A stretch of DNA of 24,845 bases from Chrysochromulina parva (lineage: Eukaryota > Haptophyta > Prymnesiales > Chrysochromulinaceae): contig PJAB01000516.1 in assembly GCA_002887195.1 (NCBI GenBank), positions 1 through 24,845 on the forward strand, in the 5' to 3' direction. Below the pieces are notes generated by a model that searched no databases, had not been told where the DNA came from, and worked only from the letters and a program-made list of their open reading frames with translations. Shown here in pieces: positions 8,519 through 16,465 of the stretch. Every line of letters begins with the position of its first letter. The first letter of the stretch is position 1. The position numbers and the translations under genes were made by a program.

Positions 8519-9434
8519 GAGAGACTGAGCTCTCGTTTGAGATTGAGCTCTCGTGAGATTGAGATTGAGATTGAGATTGAGATTGCTCGAGCGAGATGGA
8601 GCTCTCGTGCGGTGGCCGCGGCACCGCCGGCTGCCTGCATGCATTCGAGGGCGTGCTGCCAGCATGCAACCCTATGGGCTGCCAGCAGGCGAGCGGCCGT
8701 AGCGTGAGAGCGTCGAGTGCCATGAGCCGCCCTCGCATGTCAGTCACGTATACGCGCCCGTTGTGCAGCGCCACACCCCAAGGGTAGTTGAGGAGCTCTT
8801 CGCCCGCCGCCTCGACGGCGCCGTCGCCGCTGCTCGCAAGCGACTGGCCATCGGACAGCCGCAGTAGCTGCACGCGGCAGTTGCCTCGATCGGCCACATA
8901 GACGGACGTGCCGTCGGCAGCGAGGCACAGGCCAGCCGGGTAGTTGAGCTCGTGGCCACGCCCGCAGCGCAGCACGCGGCGTAGCTCGCCATTGGCCGAG
9001 CAGACCTGCAGCCGGCAGCCACCGGCGTCGGCGACGAGCACGTCACCGTCGGGCAGCCTGAGCACGTTGCACGGCATGGAGAAGTTGGCGGGGGTGACAC
9101 CATAGCCACCAAAGGAACCGCCGAGCAACGGTGCGTCGGAGTTAACGTCCGCCTGGGCGCTGGCGGCGGCCGATTCGGCGAGCGCCGCGATCGCAGGCCG
9201 GTGCACGCGCATGACGAGCGGCTCGTCGGCCGACTCGGCATCGAGGAGGTCGGGCGGCCATTCACTAGCGACGACGCGGACCCCGTTGATGGAGAGGACG
9301 ACGTCGCCGCTTGCGAGGTGTGCTGCGGCAGCATCGGACGGGTCGCACGCGGCCACGACGGTCGCGCCGGCGCGCTGCACGAGCGCGATCGACGCGCGCG
9401 AGCTCGCTGAGAGCGTGACGTCATACGACGCCAT
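7857..9434 (-). CDS. PDZ-like domain plus NHL beta-propeller protein with polyQ/SQ insert
   Basis: The ORF encodes 525 residues with an ATG start. Residues about 4-78 look like a PDZ domain, with the recognisable core HLASGDVVLSINGVRV. From about 102 on, NHL-type blades repeat: a glycine-rich strand, then NxPxGxx, then DGxxVYVADRGNCRVQ. Clear copies are at about 118-145, 163-190 and 214-240, with later blades at about 358-380 and 424-450. NHL propellers bind protein or RNA. One loop (about 278-335) is filled with SQSQSQ, then SHESSISNESS, then Gln and Gln-Glu runs, encoded by DNA microsatellites. No signal peptide or membrane segment is evident, so it is probably soluble. The family role (scaffold or ubiquitin-ligase-like TRIM-NHL) cannot be inferred because no RING or B-box is present. 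Confidence 0.85.
8439..8584. repeat. CTCCTG/CTG and GAGATT microsatellites in the NHL gene
   Basis: A CTCCTG hexamer run grades into a pure CTG run at about 8439-8515 (Gln-Glu then poly-Gln on the minus strand). A separate GAGATT hexamer array of about five copies lies at 8555-8584 and encodes Ser-Gln repeats. Both lie within one propeller loop and keep the reading frame. Confidence 0.85.
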
Positions 9435-9675
9435 TAATACGGAAAACTACATGTAGCTGTGAAGAGTTCATAAAATACCTGCATCTACTTTTTCTTACGC
9501 ACTTTGAGCTTGGGTTTTTTTCGGGTTACCTTTGTGTGTGTGTTTGTTTATATGTGTGAATTTGTGGCGCCGTTCCGGCACGCTTTCTTTTCCGCTCGCT
9601 TCAAACCGGCTGAAAGAGGCAGCCAGAGGCTGACCTCTTCGTCCTCTCGGACTCGACCTCTGTGCTCGCGGCGAG
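9435..9675. promoter_or_regulatory. Divergent promoter region: PDZ-NHL and INCENP-FHA genes
   Basis: The two start codons face away from each other over 241 bp, so both 5' regions must lie here. The left half is notably AT-rich for this window, with a T tract near 9513-9520 and a TG-rich tract at about 9531-9561. The right half is pyrimidine-rich up to the plus-strand ATG. No TATA box is obvious. Confidence 0.6.
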
Positions 9676-11502
9676 ATGGGCCGCCACAGGAGCACGCTGC
9701 GCGATCTCGGCTGGGGCACCTCCAACTCGCCCAACCCTTGGAAGCAGGGGAGCGCCAAGCGTGTGGTGCGCACGCTGGACTACAGCCAGGCTGAGGTGGA
9801 CGACGCACTGCCTGTGCCTGAGGAGGTGCTCGTCCCCGCGGAGGCCCCGCGCCCCGCGGCCGGACTCACCGCCGCGTTTGAGCAAACCGCCAACTTCGAC
9901 GAGCGGCTCAACCAGCTGCAGCAGGACGGACGGCAGCAGCTCGACCGCATCCGCGAGCAGTTCGAGGCGCAGGATGCAGAGAACAAGCGTAAGCTCGAGC
10001 GCCTGAACGGGCGCATCGCCGGGCTCGCCGAGGGAAAGCATGCCATGTGGTCCGCGCTCAGCCAGACGCACAAGCCAAAGCCTGGGGAGACGCACAAGCC
10101 TGCCGCTGCTGCCACCGTTGCGGCCACCACCACAGCTGCGGCGCCGACTGCGCCGGAAGCGGCCGCCGCGCCGAGCAAGCCGGCGGATGTTCCGAAGGTG
10201 GCCTCGATCAGGGAAGAGGCGGAGAGTGCCTCGGAGGCAGCCCGGCGTGCGGCGCTCGAGCGGCGCGAGCGCGAAGTCTGCGAGCGCGAGGCGGCGCTCG
10301 TGAAGGAGGAGGCCGCCCTCGCGGACGCGCGCAACAAGCTGGCAACTCGCGAGGCCGAGGTAACGGCTCGCGAGGCCGAGGCCGCGCGCAAGCTGGAGGG
10401 TCTGGCCGCGCGCGAACGGGCGCTCGCTGCGGCGCAGAGCAGCCTCGACGACACCGTCCAGCTCGCGGGCACCGGCGCCGCAGCGGGCGGCGTCCCGTTG
10501 ACCTCGTCCTCTGCGCGGGTCGCTCCTGTTGCCGCGGTGCCGCCGTCGTATGCCGGCGCGCCGATCTCCACCGCTGCGAGCTCGCGCGTGGAGGGGCCGT
10601 CGGCGACGACGACGACGCACTCGGCGGCGAGTGAGCCGACGGGCGCCAGCGCGCAGCCTAATATGATCGACGCAAAGGCGAAGGTGCGCTTCGAGGGCGC
10701 GCTAAAGCCGATCGTAGGGGCGTCACGGGCACCGACGGCTGCAGCACCGTCGGCGCCGACGACTGCAGCGCCACCGGCGCCGACGGCTGCAGCGCCACCG
10801 GCGCCGACGACCGCAGCGGCGCCGACGACTGCAGCGCCACCGGCGCTGACGGCTGCGGCGAGTGCGGCGGCGGCGGCCAAGGGTGGCAAGGAAGCGGACG
10901 CGCGCGACATCGTGTGCGACAACACCGCCGAGTGGACGCGCGCCGAGAACCTGACTGCCTCGCTACTGCGCCAGCGCGACCATGCCAACCCCGATGAGGT
11001 CTTCCACCCGCTGCCCAACCAGCGCACGTGCGAGCTCAAGGACATCTTCTCCGCACCCCGCCGGCGTGATCGAGCCCAGGGCAGCGGTGATTGGACACCC
11101 GCCGCCGAGGAGGCCGTGCAGCCCGCGCAGCAGGCGGCCAAAGCCGGGGGCGCAGACAAGAGCGAGCCGCAGCTGCAGCTGCTCGGCACCGACGGGGAGT
11201 ACCACGGCGAGATCATCGCGCTACCGGGCGCGACGCGCGTGCCGGGCTGTGCGCCCAAGACCCTGCTGATCGGCCGCTCATCGTCGTGCGACGTCACTCT
11301 CTCTCGCGACGACCAGATCTCCCGGCGCCACCTGCAGCTTGAGGTGCGCGACGGGCGTCTCTTCCTGCGTGACCTGGGCTCGACGTACGGCACGCGCCTC
11401 AACGGCCGCGTGCTCGGATCCGAAGCGGCCGAAGTGACGGCCGGTGACGCGGTCGTCATCGGCGCCTCCTCCTTCGTGCTCCAGGCCATCGGCGGCGCGT
11501 AG
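9676..11502 (+). CDS. INCENP: INCENP-like protein: coiled coils, IN-box and C-terminal FHA domain
   Basis: The ORF encodes 608 residues with an ATG start. Coiled coil lies at about 71-120, and a long E/R/A-rich helix at about 176-260 resembles the single-alpha-helix region of INCENP. An Ala/Pro/Thr linker follows (about 350-400). Residues about 419-475 read as an IN-box: EW-x-R-x-x-x-L, then LLRQ, NPDEVF, CELKDIF, a basic RRR cluster and GSGDWTP. That order matches the Aurora-binding segment of INCENP, where the Ser before the final Trp is an Aurora target. Residues about 529-600 form an FHA domain with GRSSSCDV, ISRRH and GSTYGTRLNG. FHA domains bind phosphothreonine. The predicted role is an Aurora-binding scaffold of the chromosomal passenger complex with a built-in phospho-reader. 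The FHA call is firm; the IN-box call is from pattern recognition. Confidence 0.85.
   Translation: MGRHRSTLRDLGWGTSNSPNPWKQGSAKRVVRTLDYSQAEVDDALPVPEEVLVPAEAPRPAAGLTAAFEQTANFDERLNQLQQDGRQQLDRIREQFEAQDAENKRKLERLNGRIAGLAEGKHAMWSALSQTHKPKPGETHKPAAAATVAATTTAAAPTAPEAAAAPSKPADVPKVASIREEAESASEAARRAALERREREVCEREAALVKEEAALADARNKLATREAEVTAREAEAARKLEGLAARERALAAAQSSLDDTVQLAGTGAAAGGVPLTSSSARVAPVAAVPPSYAGAPISTAASSRVEGPSATTTTHSAASEPTGASAQPNMIDAKAKVRFEGALKPIVGASRAPTAAAPSAPTTAAPPAPTAAAPPAPTTAAAPTTAAPPALTAAASAAAAAKGGKEADARDIVCDNTAEWTRAENLTASLLRQRDHANPDEVFHPLPNQRTCELKDIFSAPRRRDRAQGSGDWTPAAEEAVQPAQQAAKAGGADKSEPQLQLLGTDGEYHGEIIALPGATRVPGCAPKTLLIGRSSSCDVTLSRDDQISRRHLQLEVRDGRLFLRDLGSTYGTRLNGRVLGSEAAEVTAGDAVVIGASSFVLQAIGGA
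10728..10861. repeat. 24-bp coding minisatellite (APT-rich linker)
   Basis: The unit GGCGCCGACG-R-CTGCAGCGCCACC repeats about five times with small changes; one copy is 18 bp long. It encodes APTTAAPP-type octapeptides just before the IN-box. Unit lengths are multiples of three, so the frame is kept. It is probably a flexible spacer. Confidence 0.8.
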
Positions 11503-11972
11503 CTCGGCGGCGTTGAGCCCCCCGGGCGTGCGAGCCAGAGAGCAGCAGCCAGGGAGAGGGCGGCAGCGGGGATCGTCGCCCTCTGCGAGCGGACGGTGGG
11601 CGGCGAGGTGCCGCGATGGCCCTGACAACGCCCATGACAACGCTTCGAGCACGATGGATCGGAGGAGAGACAGCAGAGCGACAACTCAGCAGCGGGACGC
11701 GGGGAGAGGACGACAGTCGAGAGAGGAGACCGCCCACGGCGCACAAAGACGCTTTCGTACGGGCAAGAGGTGGCTCACATGGGGATGGGCATGGCGTGTG
11801 ACTTGAGTTGTGAGAGCGAGGGGGATGTGTGAGGTCCAGGTCGTGCGTGAGGTCGGAGCTCAACACTCTATGTGCATGTGATGACTAAACGGCGCAGCCA
11901 GCGGCGATCCCCAGCGGCTTGCCCCAGTGGCCGATCCCTCCGTGCCCGCGGCGGCGCGTTATCTTTTCGCGC
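11503..11972. other. 470-bp intergenic region before the DHHC gene
   Basis: It contains the 3' UTR of the INCENP-FHA gene and the 5' region of the DHHC gene, both plus strand. The open frame of the DHHC gene extends left to 11919 with only a TTG, so a short upstream exon is possible. No RNA gene or strong repeat is visible. Confidence 0.4.
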
Positions 11973-13082
11973 ATGCTCATGAGCAATGCGGCAGCAGCCG
12001 CCGCGTACGGCTCCGCCCCCGAAACACGAGCTCCGACCACGGAATATGTGGAGCGTGCGCGCAAATCGGCCGCCTCATTGCCGCCGCTCACTCTGCTGGA
12101 AGATGGCCTCTACGTGGAGGATCATGACCTCCACACACCCACAGCAGCAGCTTCCACGCGGGGATTGCCACCTAGGCATCGCCCCGTGCGGCTAGTTCAT
12201 GCCTGGACGGTCTGGCCCGCGAAAAACGTCTTCTGCTGTTTTGGTTCCTGCATGACCGGCCCGGAGGAGGATGTCGGGCCGAACACGTGTGCGTGGCTGA
12301 CGATGATTACGCCGATGGTGCTCTTCTTCTACGTCTGGGGCACCGAGCTCACCGAGACGCTTCCACCGCTGTTTACTGGAGTTGCGGCCGCGTGTTTCGG
12401 CTCGAGCATCATCTTCTTGCTCATCACATCGTTCACCGACCCGGGCATCTTACCACGCAACCCGGATCCGCAAGTGCTCAAGCAGCCGCAGCCGCCCATG
12501 TACCGTAACCGTACAGACGAGTACGGCAACGTGCAGACCGATACATGGTGCACCACGTGCCACATCTACCGGCCGCCGCGCGCGACGCACTGCCAGGACT
12601 GCGACAACTGCGTGCGGGACTTTGACCACCACTGCCCGTTTACGCGAAACTGCATCGGCGCGCGCAACTACGGGTTCTTCATCTGCTTCCTCAGCTCGCT
12701 CTCGCTCTCGCTCGCTGTGCTGCTGTGCGGGTGCATGCTGCTGGGGACCGTCGCCGATAATCACGGCACCGTCCTCGGCAAACCGCTCAAAGAACCCCTC
12801 GATGGTAATCGGCGCCTGATCAACTTTTCGTTGGTCGCCTTCTCGATGATGATGGGGATGATGATGTGGGGATTCACGGCGTACCACCTCGCCCTGGTCA
12901 TCGGTGGGATGACGACCAAGGAGCACATCAAGGGGCGCAAGCACGGGGCCAAGCGGCTCACCGTCATGGACCGCTGCTGCGCCATCCAGCCCTCGGAGCT
13001 CGAGCCCTACAAGCTCGTGCCCGACCCGTATGACCGCCCGCCGCCCAGGGTCGTCCCCGTCGTCGGCTACGAGCAGCTCTAA
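11973..13082 (+). CDS. DHHC-type protein S-acyltransferase (palmitoyltransferase)
   Basis: From the ATG at 11973 the protein has 369 residues (a second ATG follows two codons later). It attaches palmitate to cytosolic cysteines of membrane-associated proteins. The cysteine-rich domain (about 191-235) contains WCTTCHIYRPPRATHC, CDNCV and the catalytic DHHC (218-221), followed by PFTRNCIGARNYGFF. Two transmembrane segments precede it (about 107-122 and 133-151) and two follow (about 235-256 and 283-311), giving the usual four-helix layout. The DPG motif (156-158) and TTxE (TTKE, about 314-317) of the family are present. The tail is Pro-rich and ends in GYEQL. All key residues are intact, so it should be active, probably in the Golgi, ER or plasma membrane. 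The substrate is unknown. The start is slightly uncertain because of possible 5' splicing. Confidence 0.93.
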   Translation: MLMSNAAAAAAYGSAPETRAPTTEYVERARKSAASLPPLTLLEDGLYVEDHDLHTPTAAASTRGLPPRHRPVRLVHAWTVWPAKNVFCCFGSCMTGPEEDVGPNTCAWLTMITPMVLFFYVWGTELTETLPPLFTGVAAACFGSSIIFLLITSFTDPGILPRNPDPQVLKQPQPPMYRNRTDEYGNVQTDTWCTTCHIYRPPRATHCQDCDNCVRDFDHHCPFTRNCIGARNYGFFICFLSSLSLSLAVLLCGCMLLGTVADNHGTVLGKPLKEPLDGNRRLINFSLVAFSMMMGMMMWGFTAYHLALVIGGMTTKEHIKGRKHGAKRLTVMDRCCAIQPSELEPYKLVPDPYDRPPPRVVPVVGYEQL

Positions 13083-13378
13083 GGTGTGATGTGTTTACCG
13101 GTAGCTTTGTGTTCGAAGGCGCGTGCGAGTGGATCGCGGGGTCAAGTCTGAAGTCTACTACAATCTACTTCGACAATCTACATAAACAACAGACATCTTT
13201 AAGGAAGCCTATCGAATGTGCTCACGAGGCTCGCAGTGGACTTGAAGTGGCTTGACTTGGATCGGGGGTTTGAAACATAACTGACGATTAAGGGGAAAAA
13301 AGTTTCCGCGAAGTCTCCTGGGAACCTCCGAGACCACGAAGTCGAGGGCGAAAGAATCGGAAGGGGCACAAGGGGCGG
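13083..13378. other. Spacer between DHHC and carrier genes
   Basis: This 296-bp spacer contains several scattered copies of CAAGTC or GACTTG pentamer-like words (for example near 13143 and 13239-13257). The same words recur at other gene borders in this window. No gene is seen. Confidence 0.4.
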
Positions 13379-16300
13379 ATGCCACGGTTGCTGTCAGTCC
13401 TGCCGCTGCTTCTGAGCAGTAGCGCCGGCTTTCACACGCCCTCACCGGCAGCGGCCGTGCGACCTTCCAACAGCAGACAGCTAGCCATCCAGGTCTCGCC
13501 TTTCGTCCTCCGGCGCGAGCCACCAGGGCGATGCCCTGTGCTGCGCATGATGGCGCTTCGACGGCGTGAGGTGATCGGCCTCGGCGCCGCGGCTCTGACT
13601 GCATGCACGAGCGCGGCCTTGGCCGAGCAGGACTTGCCTGAGGAGGACTTGCCCACCTATGCTCCGTACGGCGTGCTCGAATGGGAGCCGCGCTCGTCGA
13701 TCCCGCGACTCACAGAGAAGACGTCTTACCAGCCGCGGTTCATCACGTACCTCGCGCGGTTCCTGCTCAACTTTGACCGCGGCTCGGCCGCGTGGTGGGC
13801 CGAGCAGTCACGTCAGCTGCCCGTGGGCCTCAACCGCGAGGCGTTGCGAGCGGTGCGCGAGCGGCAGTTTGGCCAGTTCTCGGAGTCCGTAGAGGTCGGG
13901 TTGGTGCGCTACCAGGGTCAGCAGGGCGTGCGCGTGCTCTTTTCGCTCATGCGCTCGCGCTATGGTAAGACGCCGCTCGCGAAGGTGCAGCTCGCACTCC
14001 TCTTTAGCCTCATCTCGGCCGCCAATCAGCCGTCGGACTTGATCGAGAACGCGCTGGGAGAGGCCGAGAACGGCCATGTGAACCAAGTGTTCCTGACGAG
14101 CGGCGGGCGCGGCTACACGTCGGCCGAGCCGCCCAAGGTGACGCTCACGCCGCCCGACGGCGGTCTGGGCAAGATGAAGACCCCGGCGCAGATCCGCGCG
14201 GTCCTCGAGGTCAGTGGCAATGTTCGGGGCGTGACGCTCACCAACAGCGGCGGAGGGTACTCGAGCGCACCTGCAGTGAGCTTCTCGCCTCCGCGGGACG
14301 GTGGGCGGCCGGCGGAGGCGATCGCGATCGTCGAGGGCGGGCGCGTGGTCGCCGTGGAGATGATGTACGCAGGCGATGGCTACACGGAGCGCGACGCGAA
14401 TAGCGTCGTCGTGACGATCGAGCCGCCGCGCGACGAGCAAGGCGTACCCCTCGCCGACGGTATCTCCGCCCAGGGAGTGGTGCGACTCGAGCGCTCCGTG
14501 GCGCAGCTCGTGCTCGACTCTCCGGGCGCGGGCTACTCGGCCGGCCAGCCACTCGTGCTCAGGATCGAGCCACCGCAGGCGTGCGGCGGCGAGCCGGACG
14601 GCGCGGCCGCCACGGGTAACGTCGTCTTGGGCGGGCTTGCGGACTTCTCGATGGTGGTCGGCATGGGGCCCTACGCGACAACCTACCGCCCTGGATCGGT
14701 CTCGGGCTCGCTGCTGCAGCTCCTGCCCGCGACGACGCGACCTGAGCGCGTGTTCGACTTCGCCACTGGGCGCTCAGTCTTCTCTCTGCCTCTGAGCGCC
14801 GCCGAAGAGCTCCAGGCGGCTGCAGACGAGGCCGCCGTCGCAGCTGAAATCGTGGACGACAACGACGCCGCCGTCAGCGCCGCCGCTGCCGGCGACGCGA
14901 GCTCCGCCGCCAAGTTCCGCGCCGCGGCGACGGCGACTTCAACGGCTCCCGCAAGGCCGAGGTCTCGTCTCGACCCGTCGTTTGGTCCGTTGGGCACCTC
15001 GCCAGTGGAGCGTGAGGTGATGCTCAGCGCGCGTCAGTACTTGGCGTTCGCGGCCTCGGGGGCCGCATGCACCTCCCTCGTACGCACGACCCTCGTGCCG
15101 CTCGACGTCGCCAAGACGCTCATGCAGTCGGACCAGCAGCGCTACCCCTCTCTCCCCGCCGCGCTGCAGACCCTGTACAGCGAGAGTGGGCTGCGTGGCC
15201 TGTACGCCTCCTTCGACGTCACGGCCCTCTCAGGGCTGCTCCTCGGCGGTTGCGGCTTCGGCGTCAACGAGTTCCTCCGCCGCTACATCTCGGCCCTCGT
15301 GGGCCCGCAGGCGCAGACCCTCTATCCGCTCCAGGTCTCCATCGCGGCCGCGCTCGGCTCCGTCATCGTAGCCTGCCTCGCCACCTGCCCGTTCGAAGTT
15401 CTACGGATCCGTGCCATCAAGGCGGCGACCACGCCGCCGCCGCCGCCGCCGCCGCCGCCCCCGCCGCTTACTCTGCTGGAAGAGCTCCAGCGGCGCGTCG
15501 CGCTCGTCGCAGTCAAGCGCGACGCGCCGACCATCTTCTTCGAGGGCTTGGGCAACTTGGCACGGAGACGCAGCGACGCGCCGCCCACCTTCGCCCGTCG
15601 CGCCGTCCCGAGCGACGCCCGGAACGACGCGTCGAGGAGCACGGCTACCGGTACAAGCTTGGCTACCGCGGGCACGTCGTACGCCGCTCGGGACGGCGCT
15701 CGGGACGCCGCCGTGCGCTTCTCGTCGCTCTCGTCACTCTTTGCGCCGGCGCCGCTCGGGACGGCGCCGCGACGTGAGGCGCTGGACGAGGCCGAGCCGA
15801 ACGGTGAGGGCGGCAGCGGCCGTGGCGACGACGACAGCGACGGCCAGCGCGCCGCCGCGGGCGCGAATCAGGCGGTGGTGGCGTTGACGCCCGACGCCTA
15901 CTCGGCATGGCGCGGGCTGGGCACGCTCTGGGACGAAGGAGGCATCGCGCTGCTGTACTCGGCGCTGCCGACGCTGCTGCTGCGAGAGATGCCCTTTTCG
16001 ATCACCAAGTATGTAGTCTTCGACGCGACTACGCAGGCGCTCGCGGCCATGATGCCCGCGAGCCAGGAGACGCCCCTCGCGTCTGCGCTGCTCTCGCTCA
16101 CAGGTGGTCTCGTCGCGGGCGTGTCGGCCGCCGCCATCTCGACTCCCGCCGACACGCTCCTCACGCAAACTCAGGCAGGACGCAAGAGCAGCAGCAGCGG
16201 TGGCGGCGGCGACGTGGCGGGTGCGAGCGATGCTCGGGGCACGCCCGATCCGCTCTCGCTCGGCGAGGCGCTCAGCACGCAGCTGGCCACCGACCCGCTT

Positions 16301-16465
16301 GGCCTGTTCCGCGGGCTCTTGCCGCGCTGTGTCTTCTTCGGGGCCTTGATCGCAGGCCAGTTCCTGCTGTACGATCAATGCAAGCAGCTCTTCAAGGTCG
16401 CGCCCGACGATCTCGTGTTCGTGCTCGATGTCTTCGCCGACCGACTCTCCTTTTACGAGGAGTGA
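13379..16465 (+). CDS. Plastid-targeted mitochondrial-carrier-family protein with N-terminal GGxGY-repeat domain
   Basis: The ORF encodes 1028 residues with an ATG start. The N-terminus has a signal-peptide-like stretch (1-16), AGFHTPS and then a transit-like region. At 60-83 an RRREVIGLG motif plus an Ala-rich core ending in ALA-EQ resembles a twin-arginine thylakoid signal. Residues about 233-400 hold four repeats of a strand pattern containing GGRGY, GGGY, GDGY and GAGY, each followed by a P-x-V segment. From about 549 the mitochondrial carrier fold begins. Signature 1 is PLDVAK (574-579), signature 2 is PFEVLR (671-676), and signature 3 is PADTLL (923-928), which has lost its basic residue. 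A 150-residue hydrophilic insert with a proline run splits repeat 2. It is probably a plastid solute carrier or membrane anchor; the substrate is unknown. Typical carriers have about 300 residues. Confidence 0.85.
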   Translation: MPRLLSVLPLLLSSSAGFHTPSPAAAVRPSNSRQLAIQVSPFVLRREPPGRCPVLRMMALRRREVIGLGAAALTACTSAALAEQDLPEEDLPTYAPYGVLEWEPRSSIPRLTEKTSYQPRFITYLARFLLNFDRGSAAWWAEQSRQLPVGLNREALRAVRERQFGQFSESVEVGLVRYQGQQGVRVLFSLMRSRYGKTPLAKVQLALLFSLISAANQPSDLIENALGEAENGHVNQVFLTSGGRGYTSAEPPKVTLTPPDGGLGKMKTPAQIRAVLEVSGNVRGVTLTNSGGGYSSAPAVSFSPPRDGGRPAEAIAIVEGGRVVAVEMMYAGDGYTERDANSVVVTIEPPRDEQGVPLADGISAQGVVRLERSVAQLVLDSPGAGYSAGQPLVLRIEPPQACGGEPDGAAATGNVVLGGLADFSMVVGMGPYATTYRPGSVSGSLLQLLPATTRPERVFDFATGRSVFSLPLSAAEELQAAADEAAVAAEIVDDNDAAVSAAAAGDASSAAKFRAAATATSTAPARPRSRLDPSFGPLGTSPVEREVMLSARQYLAFAASGAACTSLVRTTLVPLDVAKTLMQSDQQRYPSLPAALQTLYSESGLRGLYASFDVTALSGLLLGGCGFGVNEFLRRYISALVGPQAQTLYPLQVSIAAALGSVIVACLATCPFEVLRIRAIKAATTPPPPPPPPPPPLTLLEELQRRVALVAVKRDAPTIFFEGLGNLARRRSDAPPTFARRAVPSDARNDASRSTATGTSLATAGTSYAARDGARDAAVRFSSLSSLFAPAPLGTAPRREALDEAEPNGEGGSGRGDDDSDGQRAAAGANQAVVALTPDAYSAWRGLGTLWDEGGIALLYSALPTLLLREMPFSITKYVVFDATTQALAAMMPASQETPLASALLSLTGGLVAGVSAAAISTPADTLLTQTQAGRKSSSSGGGGDVAGASDARGTPDPLSLGEALSTQLATDPLGLFRGLLPRCVFFGALIAGQFLLYDQCKQLFKVAPDDLVFVLDVFADRLSFYEE

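Noticed and set aside
9555..9600. E2F-like sites in the divergent promoter before the INCENP-FHA gene
   Set aside because: TGTGGCGCCG and TTTTCCGC come close to TTTSSCGC but do not match it.
9780..11744. 654-codon minus-strand open frame opposite the INCENP-FHA gene
   Set aside because: Low-complexity Ser/Ala/Arg translation with no domain, a typical antisense shadow in GC-rich coding DNA. The plus strand has clear FHA and IN-box motifs.
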